Positions 28,516 to 36,405 of a DNA stretch of 45,472 nt are shown here, piece after piece. Source of the stretch: Pseudonocardia sp. (GTDB lineage: Bacteria; Actinomycetota; Actinomycetes; Mycobacteriales; Pseudonocardiaceae). Location of the stretch: the NCBI GenBank assembly GCA_030147065.1, contig JASLAP010000068.1:1-45472 (forward strand), in the 5' to 3' direction. The position numbers were made by a program, and so were the translations under genes. How positions within the stretch are numbered: position 1 is the stretch's first letter; each line of letters begins with the position of its first letter. The notes under the pieces were generated by a model, which saw only the letters and a list, made by a program, of their open reading frames with translations, was not told where the DNA came from and made no database searches.

Positions 28516-29382
28516 TCAGCACAGATCGGCGGGGGTGAGGAACTCCGCGACCTCGCGGGCCAGCCGGGCCGGCTGGTCGAGCGGGACGAAGGTGCGCGCC
28601 TGCTCGATCTCGACCAACCGGGCGTCCGGGAAGGTCGAGCGCAGCCGGTGGGCGAGCTCCACGCGGAAGAACCGGTCGGCCGGCGCCCAGCAGAGCAGGA
28701 CGGGCTTGCCGAACGCCGGCAGCCGGGTCGCCACGTCGACCAGGTCCCGGGACCGGACGCCGCGGGCGAACCGGGTGACGTCCCGGCGCACGCCCGGGTC
28801 GGTGAGGAAGGGCCGGACCCAGGGCAGGGTCTCCTCGGCGGTGAGCCGCCGCCGGACCAGCCCGCCGAAACCGAGCGCGCCGGTGCGCATCCGAGCCGAG
28901 CGCAACGTCCCGAGCACGGCGCGCGCGGCGACCGACTGCCGGCAGAGACCGACCAGCAGGGTGAACGGGAACGGCGGGAACACCTCGAACGCGTCGCAGT
29001 TGGTCAGCACCAGCGCCCCGATCCGGGACGGGTCCTCGTCGAGCAGGAACTGGCAGATCGCGCCGCCCGAGTCGTTGCCGACCAGGATCACGTCGTGCAG
29101 GTCGTGGGCCCGCAGGAAGGACAGCACGATCCGGGCGACACCCCGCGGGGAGAGGTCGGCGTCCGGCGCCATCGCCTCGGTGTGCGAGCCCAGCGGCCAG
29201 GTGGGCGCGAACGTGCGCAGGCCCTGCTCGGCCAGCCGCTCGGGCACGTCCGCCCACAGCGAGTCGTCGACCAGGAACCCGTGCACGAACACCACGGGAC
29301 GGCCGTCGGCCGGTCCGGCCGTGCGGTAGTGGATCCGACCGGCCGGCAGGTCGATCGAGTTCCGGGTCGGGGCTTCGCGCAT
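28516..29382 (-). CDS. alpha/beta hydrolase with Asp nucleophile
   Basis: 288 residues. The fold is clear: the oxyanion-hole motif VVFVHGFLVDDSLW (about 30-43), a nucleophile elbow VGNDSGGAICQ with Asp104 where esterases have Ser, and a short cap. An Asp nucleophile links it to epoxide hydrolases and haloalkane dehalogenases. The acid strand is KPVLLCWAPADRFFR. At the position expected for the catalytic His (usually GHF) the protein reads ARTFVPLDQP, so the His seems replaced by Thr. I have the impression that related proteins share this. Catalysis is therefore uncertain. It is divergent from a TetR regulator with two operator-like repeats between them, which suggests control by that repressor. 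Confidence 0.85.
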   Translation of the reverse strand: MREAPTRNSIDLPAGRIHYRTAGPADGRPVVFVHGFLVDDSLWADVPERLAEQGLRTFAPTWPLGSHTEAMAPDADLSPRGVARIVLSFLRAHDLHDVILVGNDSGGAICQFLLDEDPSRIGALVLTNCDAFEVFPPFPFTLLVGLCRQSVAARAVLGTLRSARMRTGALGFGGLVRRRLTAEETLPWVRPFLTDPGVRRDVTRFARGVRSRDLVDVATRLPAFGKPVLLCWAPADRFFRVELAHRLRSTFPDARLVEIEQARTFVPLDQPARLAREVAEFLTPADLC

Positions 29383-29402
29383 CGGGACCTCCGCTAATGT
29401 TC

Positions 29403-29439
29403 CGTACAGGTTGTACGAAACTTACGGACAGGTTGTATG
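29403..29439. promoter_or_regulatory. tandem operator for the TetR regulator
   Basis: CGTACA-GGT-TGTACG (29403-29417) is a perfect dyad. CGGACA-GGT-TGTATG (29425-29439) is a diverged copy 22 bp on, two helical turns away, and overlaps the TetR start codon. Both lie in the 54-bp gap between the divergent hydrolase and TetR genes, the classic place for autoregulation. Confidence 0.65.
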
Positions 29440-30030
29440 GAAAGCAAGAGGACCCAGGCGCAGCGCTCGGCGGCGACCCGGCAGGCACTGGTCGCCGCCG
29501 CCCGGCCGCTGTTCACCGAGCGCGGCTACGCCGCGGTCGGCACCGACGAGATCGCCCGCGCGGCCGGGGTGACCCGCGGCGCGCTCTACCACCAGTTCGC
29601 CGGCAAGGAGGAGCTGTTCGTCGCGGTCTACGAGCAGATCGAGATCGACATCGCCGAGCGGATCGGCGGGGCACCCCGGGGCGCCGACCCGGTGGCGGTG
29701 CTGCACGCCGGGATCGACAGCTGGTTGGCCGCCTGCGCCGACCCCGAGGTGCACCGCATCGTGCTCATCGAGGCCCCGGCCGCACTGGGCTGGCAGCGGT
29801 GGCGCGAGATCGGTCGCCGGTACGCGATGGGGCTGGTCGAGGGGATCGTGCAGGGCCTGGTGGACGGCGGGGTGGTGCCCCGGCAGCCGGTCCGGCCGCT
29901 GGCCCACGTGCTGATCGGCGCGCTGGAGGAGGCGGCGCTGTACGCCGCCCGGTCCGAGGACCGGGCGGCGGCGACGGCCGAGGTGCGCTTCGCGCTCGTC
30001 CAGCTGGTCGACGGGCTGCTGCGGCGCTGA
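29437..30030 (+). CDS. TetR/AcrR family transcriptional regulator
   Basis: 197 residues. The N-terminal helix-turn-helix (about 15-62) is typical: TRQALVAAARPLFTERGYAA, then DEIARAAGVTRGALYHQF and KEELF. The all-helical C-terminal part binds an unknown ligand (GIDSWLAACADPEVHRI). ATG 29437 sits inside the second operator-like repeat, with only a weak AGG before it, so the transcript may be nearly leaderless. It is divergent from the hydrolase at 28516 and most likely represses it and itself. Nothing identifies the inducer. Confidence 0.9.
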   Translation: MESKRTQAQRSAATRQALVAAARPLFTERGYAAVGTDEIARAAGVTRGALYHQFAGKEELFVAVYEQIEIDIAERIGGAPRGADPVAVLHAGIDSWLAACADPEVHRIVLIEAPAALGWQRWREIGRRYAMGLVEGIVQGLVDGGVVPRQPVRPLAHVLIGALEEAALYAARSEDRAAATAEVRFALVQLVDGLLRR

Positions 30031-30196
30031 TCGGTACGGTTGGTCGACATTTCCGGTCCCGCTTGCGCACACCCTCCAGAGGCGGTCGGACCGAGGCTGC
30101 GCCACGACGCGGATGCGCACCCGTCGTCATCCTGCTGATCGGGGACGGTCCCCCGCACACCTACCGTCCAGCGCAGACGATCCGCGCCTGCGCCAG

Positions 30197-31201
30197 TCAG
30201 GCCGGCGGCGGGACCCGCTCCCCCTCCGGCGGCGGGCCGGGCGGGGTGCCGTCGCCGAACGGGCGCCCGCCCAGCTCCTCGCGGCCGTGCTCGGTGAGCC
30301 AGCCGGAGTTGTCCGGGCCGAGCGGCACGACGCCGGTCGGGTTGATGTTCAGGTGCACCCCGTAGTAGTGCTGCTTGATCTGCTCGAAGTCGATGGTGTC
30401 GCCGAACCCGGGGGTCTGGAACAGGTCGCGGGAGTAGGCCCAGAGCACCGGCATCTCGGTGAGCTTCTGCCGGTTGCACTTGAAGTGGCCGTGGTAGACC
30501 GCGTCGAACCGGACCAGGGTCACCCACAGCCGCACGTCGGCCTCGGTGATGGTGTCCCCGACCAGGTAGCGCTGGTTCGACAACCGCTCGGACAGCGCGT
30601 CGAGCCGGTCGAACAGCGCCCCGTAGGCCCGCTCGTAGGCGCCCTGGGACGAGGCGAACCCGCAGCGGTAGACGCCGTTGTTGACGTCCTCGTAGATCTC
30701 GGCGATGACCTGGTCGATCTCCGCCCGGTGCGGCTCGGGGTACAGGTCCGGGGCGCCGTCGCGGTGGAAGGCGGTCCACTGGGTGGAGAGGTCCAGGGTG
30801 ATCTGCTGGAAGCCGTTGGTGGCGACCTTGCCGCTGGCGACCTCGACCATGGCCGGCACGGTGATCCCGGCGTCGAAGTCCGGGTCGGCCTTGCGGTAGG
30901 CCTCGCCCAGCCACTCGATGCCCAGCACCGGGTCCCGGTTGTCGGGGTCGAGGTGGAACCGCCAGCTGCGCTCGTCGTGCAGCGGTCCGGTGATGCCCAT
31001 CGAGATCGCCTGCTCCAGGCCGAGCAGCCGCCGCACGATCACCGACCGGTTGGCCCACGGGCAGGCCCGGGCCACCACCAGCCGGTACCGGCCGGCCTCC
31101 ACCGGCCACGCCGACGACCCGTCGGCGGTGATCCGCTCGTCCAGGCCGACGGGCTTGCGCTCGAACTCGCCCGAGGTCTCCGCGGTGTTCGTTCGCGTCA
31201 T
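30197..31201 (-). CDS. xi-class glutathione S-transferase (glutathionyl-hydroquinone reductase-like)
   Basis: 334 residues. The active-site Cys47 lies in ACPWANR, the CPWA motif of S-glutathionyl-hydroquinone reductases (YqjG/Ecm4 type). Further family marks are VPAMVEVASGKVATNGFQQI, with the N-terminal thioredoxin-fold ending, and EDVNNGVYRCGFA. The C-terminal helical domain shows GDTITEADVRLWVTLVRFD and HYYGVHLNINP. These enzymes reductively remove thiol adducts from hydroquinones. Actinobacteria usually lack glutathione and use mycothiol, so the physiological thiol is uncertain. A Pro/Gly-rich tail (FGDGTPPGPPPEG) is an extension. ATG 31201 is the natural start. The gene lies near the aromatic-degradation cluster and may detoxify quinones. 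Confidence 0.88.
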   Translation of the reverse strand: MTRTNTAETSGEFERKPVGLDERITADGSSAWPVEAGRYRLVVARACPWANRSVIVRRLLGLEQAISMGITGPLHDERSWRFHLDPDNRDPVLGIEWLGEAYRKADPDFDAGITVPAMVEVASGKVATNGFQQITLDLSTQWTAFHRDGAPDLYPEPHRAEIDQVIAEIYEDVNNGVYRCGFASSQGAYERAYGALFDRLDALSERLSNQRYLVGDTITEADVRLWVTLVRFDAVYHGHFKCNRQKLTEMPVLWAYSRDLFQTPGFGDTIDFEQIKQHYYGVHLNINPTGVVPLGPDNSGWLTEHGREELGGRPFGDGTPPGPPPEGERVPPPA

Positions 31202-31256
31202 GTCCCCGAACCTAGTACCGGCGCGCGGCCGGCGCGGCCCGAGGAACCGACCCCGA

Positions 31257-31880
31257 TCAGAGGCGCTCGTGCTGCGCGGCGGCGGCCGACTGCTCGCCGT
31301 CGTCCTCGCGGAACACCCACAGCCGCAGGACCAGGAACCGCACGGTGCCGCCCAGCAGGCTGGCCGCGGCCACCGTCAGCGACTCCAGCCACGGGCTCGG
31401 CGAGTCGATCGCCAGCCCGAGCAGGACCAGGACCGCGGAGCTGTAGAAGGCGTAGAACAGGACCGTGCCACCGTTCTGCACGGTGCTGCGCCAGTGGTGC
31501 GCGGCGGCGCCGCCGAAGGTGAACCGGCGGTTGAGCTCGGTGCTGATCGCGGTGCTGAGCACCAGCGCGACCAGGTTGGCCGGCAGCGTGTCGAACCAGA
31601 TCCGGAGCACCAGGAAGATCGCCGCGTTGGCCGCGGTACCGGTGCCGCCGACGATCGCGTACCGCAGGATCTGCGCGGGCAGCGGGTGCCGCAGGCGGAA
31701 CCGGAGCCGTCGCGCCGCAACGCTCCTCGCCACTGCGTGCGCGGAGCCTGCCACCTCGACCACCCCGTTCTCGACGTCCGGTCCGTCGAGTCCTTTCTGC
31801 CACGCCCGCTGCTGCGGACGCTGTCTCCCACCTGTGCGAACGCTGTGATCGTCGGTCCGATTCCGGTTCCCGGCGGTCAC
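31257..31880 (-). CDS. GtrA-like membrane protein
   Basis: Up to 207 residues, with homology from about residue 68. Four membrane helices are visible, starting ILRYAIVGGTGTAANAAIFLVL. The GtrA signature STAISTELNRRFTFG follows helix two, and helices three and four end with FLVLRLWVFRED. GtrA proteins are thought to flip or carry undecaprenyl-linked sugars for polymer decoration. The first 50 residues look like non-coding sequence, so an internal GTG is likely the true start. It follows the pca genes on the same strand with about 105 bp between. Confidence 0.8.
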   Translation of the reverse strand: MTAGNRNRTDDHSVRTGGRQRPQQRAWQKGLDGPDVENGVVEVAGSAHAVARSVAARRLRFRLRHPLPAQILRYAIVGGTGTAANAAIFLVLRIWFDTLPANLVALVLSTAISTELNRRFTFGGAAAHHWRSTVQNGGTVLFYAFYSSAVLVLLGLAIDSPSPWLESLTVAAASLLGGTVRFLVLRLWVFREDDGEQSAAAAQHERL

Positions 31881-31962
31881 CGGCGTGATCGACGTCGCGT
31901 CGGCGCGGCCTTACCCCGGTCGCCGGATCTCCACACGATGCGGTGATCGGCGACACGGTCCC

Positions 31963-31982
31963 GGGGGTGGGGTGGGGTGGGG
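31963..31982 (+). other. G-quadruplex-forming tract after pcaG
   Basis: Plus strand: five Gs, then three runs of four Gs, each separated by a single T. This is an ideal G-quadruplex pattern with one-base loops. It begins four bases after the pcaG stop (31986-31988) and lies on the template strand for pcaG, so it could stall polymerase and help end the pob-pca transcript. Confidence 0.7.
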
Positions 31983-31985
31983 CGC

Positions 31986-32585
31986 TCAGACGACCAGGAA
32001 GACGGTCTCCCCCTCGCCCTGCAGGCGCACGTCCCAGTGCAGCTCGCCGGGCCCGGCCGGGCGGGCGACGAGCGTGGCGGCCCGGTCCGCGGGCAGGCTC
32101 GACAGCAGCGGGTCGGCGGCGTTGGCCGCCTCCTCGTCCGGGAAGTAGATCCGGGTGACCAGCCGGTCGAGCAGGCCGCGGGCCAGCACGGTGACGTCGA
32201 TGTGCGGGGCCTGGCCGTCGCCGAGGGCGCCGGGTTTCACGGTGAGCACCTCGAACCGGCCGTCCTCGTCGGTGGCCGAGCGGGCGAAGCCGGTGAAGCC
32301 CGACCCGGTGGCCCCGCGCGGGTCGTCGGGGTGGTCGAAGCGGCCGTCCGGGTCGGCCTGCCAGGTCTCGATCAGCCCGTCGCCGACCGGGTCGCCGTTG
32401 CCGTCGCGCAGCACCCCGCTGATCCGGACCGCGCCCGGGGTGCCCTCGGGCACCACGCGGTGCCCGCCGGTCCAGGTCAGCCCGATGGACAGGAACGGCC
32501 CGACCGTCTGGGACGGGGTCGGCCCGTCCGGGACGACGTCCACCGCCCGCGCGTCGGTTCCGGTCGCGGTCGCGGTGTCACTCAT
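31986..32585 (-). CDS. pcaG: protocatechuate 3,4-dioxygenase, alpha subunit
   Basis: 199 residues. The alpha subunit pairs with PcaH to cleave protocatechuate between its hydroxyls, giving beta-carboxy-cis,cis-muconate. Marks of the family are TPSQTVGPFLSIGL, VRISGVLRDGNGDPV, GLIETWQADPDGRF and GFTGFARSATDEDGRF. HIDVTVLARGLLDRLVTRIYFPDE follows, where the metal-binding residues of the beta subunit are absent. ATG 32585 overlaps the pcaH stop by eight bases, so translation is coupled. It is the last gene of pobA-pcaH-pcaG and is followed by the G-rich tract. Confidence 0.92.
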   Translation of the reverse strand: MSDTATATGTDARAVDVVPDGPTPSQTVGPFLSIGLTWTGGHRVVPEGTPGAVRISGVLRDGNGDPVGDGLIETWQADPDGRFDHPDDPRGATGSGFTGFARSATDEDGRFEVLTVKPGALGDGQAPHIDVTVLARGLLDRLVTRIYFPDEEAANAADPLLSSLPADRAATLVARPAGPGELHWDVRLQGEGETVFLVV

Positions 32586-33294
32586 GGGGCTCCTCGAAGG
32601 GGGTCTGCTCGCGCCCGCGCAGGACGATGTCGAACCGGTAGGCCAGCGCCCACTCGGGGCGGGTGGCCGCCAGGTCGAAGGCCGAGACCATCCGCCGGCG
32701 GGCCTTCTCGTCGGGCACCGAGTTGAAGATCGGGTCCTGGCCGAACAGCGGGTCGTCCGGGAAGTACATCTGGGTGACCAGCCGCTGGGTGAACGAGCGG
32801 CCGAACAGCGAGAAGTGGATGTGCGCCGGGCGCCAGGCGTTGGGGTGGTTGCCCCACGGGTAGGCGCCGGGCTTGATCGTGGTGAACGAGTAGTTGCCGG
32901 CGGAGTCGGTCACCACCCGTCCACCGCCGGTGAAGTTCGGGTCCAGCGGGGCCGGCCAGTTATCCATGCGGTGGGCGTAGCGGCCCGCGGCATTGGCCTG
33001 CCACACCTCGACCAGCGTGTCGGGCACCGCCCGGCCGTCGGAGTCCAGCACCCGGCCGAACACCACGGTCCGCTGCCCGATCGGCTCCCCGGCGTGCTGG
33101 GTGGTCAGGTCGTGGTCCGACGGGCCGATCTCACCGGTCAGCAGCGGACCGGTGATCTCGGTGAGCCGGTCGCGCAGCACCACCGGCGCCTGCGACGGCG
33201 CGCGGAGCCGGGTGCTCTTGTACTCCGGGGACAGGTGCGCCGGGTGCGTGCCCTCCGGGGGCAGCCGGTACCCGGCGAGGTCGGGGACGGTCAC
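32578..33294 (-). CDS. pcaH: protocatechuate 3,4-dioxygenase, beta subunit
   Basis: 238 residues from GTG 33294, which overlaps the pobA stop by GTGA. It carries the catalytic non-heme Fe(III). Tyr ligands are expected in GRYAHRMDN and GAYPWGNH, and the His pair in RPAHIHFSLFG. Other family marks are HPAHLSPEYKSTRLRAP, TLVEVWQANAAGRY, FTQRLVTQMYFPDDPLF and DIVLRGREQTPFE. With PcaG it forms the ring-cleaving enzyme of the beta-ketoadipate pathway. The genes for later steps (pcaB, C, D, I, J, F) are not in this window. Confidence 0.93.
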   Translation of the reverse strand: MTVPDLAGYRLPPEGTHPAHLSPEYKSTRLRAPSQAPVVLRDRLTEITGPLLTGEIGPSDHDLTTQHAGEPIGQRTVVFGRVLDSDGRAVPDTLVEVWQANAAGRYAHRMDNWPAPLDPNFTGGGRVVTDSAGNYSFTTIKPGAYPWGNHPNAWRPAHIHFSLFGRSFTQRLVTQMYFPDDPLFGQDPIFNSVPDEKARRRMVSAFDLAATRPEWALAYRFDIVLRGREQTPFEEPHE

Positions 33295-34463
33295 GGGGCG
33301 GCTCCGTGGGGAAGGCCGACGTAGTTCTCGGCGAGGGACGTGGCGGCGGCGCGCGAGGTCACCGTGTAGCGCAGCTGGGACAGCTGCAGCCTGCGCTGGA
33401 ACGGGTCGGCGGAGTCGAAGTTGTGCAGCATCGAGGTCATCCACCAGGAGAAGTGCTCGGCCCGCCAGACCCGGGCCAGGCACCGGTCGGAGTAGCTGTC
33501 CACGCCGGCCGGGTCGCCGTCGCGGAGCAGCTCGGTCAGCGCCTCGGCCAGCACCCGGACGTCGGCGATGGCCAGGTTCATCCCCTTGGCCCCGGTCGGC
33601 GGCACGATGTGCGCGGCGTCGCCGGCCAGGAACAGCCGGCCGCGGCGCATCGGCTCGGCGACGTAGCTGCGCATCCCGGTGACGCCCTTCTCGATCAACG
33701 GGCCCTCGTTGACCGAGAAGCCGTCGGCGGCCAGCCGGACCTGCAGCTCGTCCCAGATCCGGGCGTCGGACCAGTCGGCGGGGTCGGTGTCCGGCGCGAC
33801 CTGCAGGTAGAGCCGGGTCACCTCGGGGCTGCGCATGGAGTACAGCGCGAACCCGTTCTCGTGGTTGGCGTAGACCAGCTCGTGGTGGGTCGGGGCGGCC
33901 TTGGCCAGGATCCCCAGCCAGGCGAACGGGTACTCCCGGTCGAACGTCTGCGGGGCGACCACGCCGCGGCTGATCCCGTGGAAGCCGTCGCAGCCCGCGA
34001 CCACCGCGCAGTCCAGGACCTGCCGGGTGCCGTCGGCGGCGGTGAACCCGATCGAGGGCGCGTCGCCGTCGACGCCGTCGATCGTGACGTCGGAGACCTC
34101 GAAGCGCAGGTCGCCGCCGTCGGCCAGGCGGACCGCGATCAGGTCCTTGACCACCTCCTGCTGGCCGTAGACGGTGATCCCGCGGCCGACCAGGTCGGCG
34201 AAGTCGATGCGGTGGTCCCCGCCGGCGAAGCGCAGCGAGATGCCCTCGTGCGCCATGCCCTCCCGGTCGAGCCGGTCGGCCAGCCCGACCTCGCGCAGCA
34301 GCTCGACGGTCGGGTGCTCCAGCACGCCGGCCCGCACCCGCTGCTCGACGTAGCTGCGCGAGCGCGACTCCAGGACCACCGACTCGATCCCCTGGCGGGC
34401 CAGCAGGTGCGACAGCAGCAGCCCCGCCGGTCCCGCGCCCACGATCCCGACCTGAGTGCGCAT
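33291..34463 (-). CDS. pobA: 4-hydroxybenzoate 3-monooxygenase
   Basis: 390 residues. This FAD enzyme hydroxylates 4-hydroxybenzoate to protocatechuate, the substrate of the two following genes. It shows the dinucleotide motif VGIVGAGPAGLLLSHLLA (5-22), the DG motif CDGFHGISRG, and the GD motif LFLAGDAAHIVPPTGAKG. The PobA-specific segment RVRAGVLEHPTVELL lies near the N-terminus. Length matches known PobA (about 394). ATG 34463 is chosen; the open frame extends to 34553, but the family begins at MRTQVGIVG. Upstream, 59 bp separate it from the divergent IclR gene, which holds an inverted repeat. Confidence 0.93.
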   Translation of the reverse strand: MRTQVGIVGAGPAGLLLSHLLARQGIESVVLESRSRSYVEQRVRAGVLEHPTVELLREVGLADRLDREGMAHEGISLRFAGGDHRIDFADLVGRGITVYGQQEVVKDLIAVRLADGGDLRFEVSDVTIDGVDGDAPSIGFTAADGTRQVLDCAVVAGCDGFHGISRGVVAPQTFDREYPFAWLGILAKAAPTHHELVYANHENGFALYSMRSPEVTRLYLQVAPDTDPADWSDARIWDELQVRLAADGFSVNEGPLIEKGVTGMRSYVAEPMRRGRLFLAGDAAHIVPPTGAKGMNLAIADVRVLAEALTELLRDGDPAGVDSYSDRCLARVWRAEHFSWWMTSMLHNFDSADPFQRRLQLSQLRYTVTSRAAATSLAENYVGLPHGAAP

Positions 34464-34504
34464 CCGGGGAGCCTGGCGCACAGCGGCGGACGCCCTCGAC
34501 GCAG

Positions 34505-34521
34505 CTTCCGCTGACCGGAAG
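34505..34521. promoter_or_regulatory. inverted repeat, likely IclR-family operator
   Basis: CTTCCG-CTGAC-CGGAAG is a perfect 6-bp inverted repeat directly before the IclR ATG (34523) and 42 bp before pobA. It is well placed to control both divergent transcripts. It also contains the only purine-rich stretch that could serve as the ribosome site (GGAAG). Confidence 0.5.
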
Positions 34522-34522
34522 A

Positions 34523-35326
34523 ATGGCCCGGGTGGCGACATCGGTGACCGCACGCGTGCTGGCGGTGCTGGCCGCGTTCAGCGCCGACCGGCCCGAGCTG
34601 ACCCTCACCGAGATCGGCCGCCGGGCCGGGCTGCCGCTCACCACCGCGCACCGCCTGGTCGGCGAGCTGGCGGCGTGGGGAGCGCTGGAGCGGGTGGAGG
34701 GCCGCTACCGGATCGGGCTGCGGCTGTGGGAGGTCGGCGCGCTGGCCCCGCGCGGGCTCGGCCTGCGCGAGTCGGCGATGCCGTTCCTGGAGGACCTCTA
34801 CGAGGTGACCCGGCAGAACGTCCAGCTCGCCGTGCTGGACGGCACCGACGCGGTCTACCTGGAGCGGATCTCCGGCCGCGGCGCGGTCAACGTGATCACC
34901 CGGGTGGGCGGGCGGCTGCCGCTGCACGCCACCGGCGTGGGCCTGGTGCTGCTGGCCCACGCCGACCCGCAGCTCCAGGAGCGCGTGCTGGCGGCCCCGC
35001 TGCGCCGCTACACCGCCAAGACCCGGTGCGACCCGGCCGAGCTGCGCCGGGTGCTGGCCGAGGTGCGCCGGACCGGGGTCGCGGTCGCCGACGGCCAGAT
35101 CGAGCTGATCGCGCTGTCGGTGGCCGCCCCGGTGCGCGACGCGGACGGCCGGGTCGCCGCGGCGCTGTCGGTGGTGGTGCCGTCGGAGGGCACCGACTCC
35201 CGGGCCTACGTGCCGGCCGTGCGGGCCGCCGCCCGCGGCATCTCCCGCGCGCTCGGCGCCCCGGAGCGCCGCGGCCCGCCGGACGCCGAGCCGGCCGGCC
35301 CGCATCCCGGTCGCGCGCCGCGGTGA
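34523..35326 (+). CDS. IclR-family regulator, likely of the pob-pca genes
   Basis: 267 residues. The N-terminal winged helix (about 7-60) reads VTARVLAVLAAFSADRPELT, then LTEIGRRAGLPLTTAHRLVGEL. The C-terminal IclR effector domain (about 75-245) includes HATGVGLVLLAHADPQLQE, ELRRVLAEVRRTGVAVADGQ and IALSVAAPVRDADGRVAAAL. PcaR, PcaU and PobR of the same family bind aromatic acids and control pob and pca genes. Divergent placement from pobA makes that role likely here, with 4-hydroxybenzoate or protocatechuate as candidate effector. A Pro-rich tail after residue 250 lies outside the domain. Confidence 0.88.
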   Translation: MARVATSVTARVLAVLAAFSADRPELTLTEIGRRAGLPLTTAHRLVGELAAWGALERVEGRYRIGLRLWEVGALAPRGLGLRESAMPFLEDLYEVTRQNVQLAVLDGTDAVYLERISGRGAVNVITRVGGRLPLHATGVGLVLLAHADPQLQERVLAAPLRRYTAKTRCDPAELRRVLAEVRRTGVAVADGQIELIALSVAAPVRDADGRVAAALSVVVPSEGTDSRAYVPAVRAAARGISRALGAPERRGPPDAEPAGPHPGRAPR

Positions 35327-35381
35327 CGGTGCCGCGCCGGGCGGCCTTGCGCTCCGGCCCACCCGCCACGACGATCACCGC

Positions 35382-36380
35382 GTGGACGTCGTGGAGTTCC
35401 GGCCGGGGCCCGACCAGTACGCCTGGACCTTCGGCGGGGCCGCGCCGACCCACCGGATCAAGCCCGGCACCGGGCTGCGGCTGTGGACCGAGGACGCCTT
35501 CTCCGGGCGCCTGCAGCGGGTCTCCGACCTGCCGTCGCGGGTGCTGGACATGACCCGGGTGAACCCGCAGACCGGTCCGTTCTTCGTCGAGGGCGCCGAG
35601 CCCGGCGACACCCTGGCGATCCACGTCGCCGAGCTGACCCCGGCCCGGGACTGGGCGGCGTCGAGCACCATCCCCTTCTTCGGCGCGCTCACCGGCACCG
35701 ACCGCACCGCCCTGCTGCAGCAGCCGCTCCCCGAGCAGACCTGGATCTACCAGCTGGACCGGGCGCGCGGCACGGTGCTGTTCGAGGCCCAGCGCTCGTC
35801 GCTGAGCCTGGAGCTGCCGCTGGCCCCGATGCTGGGCACCATCGGGGTCGCCCCGGCCGGGCGCGAGGTGCGCACCAGCCTGGTCCCGGACAAGTTCGGC
35901 GGGAACATGGACACCCCGGAGATGCGCGCCGGCACCACCTGCTACTTGGGGGTGAACGTCGAGGGCGCGCTGTTCAGCGTGGGCGACGGGCACTACCGGC
36001 AGGGCGAGGGCGAGAGCTGCGGGACCGCCGTCGAGGGCGCCATGGACGTGACCCTGGTCGTCGACCTGGTCAAGGGCGGGGCACCGGAGTGGCCGCGGCT
36101 GGAGCACGACGAGGACTACGCCGTGGTCGGGTCGTCGCGGCCGCTGGAGGACGCCTGGCGGGCCAGCCAGGTGGGCATGGTCGGCTGGCTGGGCGAGCTG
36201 TACGGGCTCGACCCGCTGGACGCCTACCAGCTGCTCACCCAGATCAGCCGGTCGCCGCTGGCGAACGTGGTGGACACCAACTACAGCGCGGTGACCAAGG
36301 TGGAGAAGGCGCTGCTGCCGGCCGCCGAGGCCTACGGCGGCATGCACCGCCACCTGCGCGAGCAGGCCCGTTCGCTCTGA
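35382..36380 (+). CDS. acetamidase/formamidase family protein
   Basis: 332 residues from GTG 35382. Family marks of FmdA/AmdA are visible. GDTLAIHVAELTPARDWA lies in the N-terminal beta region. PLAPMLGTIGVAPAGREVRT, PDKFGGNMDTPEMRAGTT and LFSVGDGHYRQGEGESCGTA lie in the central metal-binding core. NVVDTNYSAVTKVEKALLP is near the end. Members hydrolyse short aliphatic amides to ammonia and acid. It is 55 bases after the IclR gene and 25 before the SDR on the same strand, so the three may be co-transcribed, though a metabolic link to protocatechuate use is not obvious. Confidence 0.88.
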   Translation: MDVVEFRPGPDQYAWTFGGAAPTHRIKPGTGLRLWTEDAFSGRLQRVSDLPSRVLDMTRVNPQTGPFFVEGAEPGDTLAIHVAELTPARDWAASSTIPFFGALTGTDRTALLQQPLPEQTWIYQLDRARGTVLFEAQRSSLSLELPLAPMLGTIGVAPAGREVRTSLVPDKFGGNMDTPEMRAGTTCYLGVNVEGALFSVGDGHYRQGEGESCGTAVEGAMDVTLVVDLVKGGAPEWPRLEHDEDYAVVGSSRPLEDAWRASQVGMVGWLGELYGLDPLDAYQLLTQISRSPLANVVDTNYSAVTKVEKALLPAAEAYGGMHRHLREQARSL

Positions 36381-36405
36381 ACGCCCCGAGACAAGGACCA
36401 CCACC

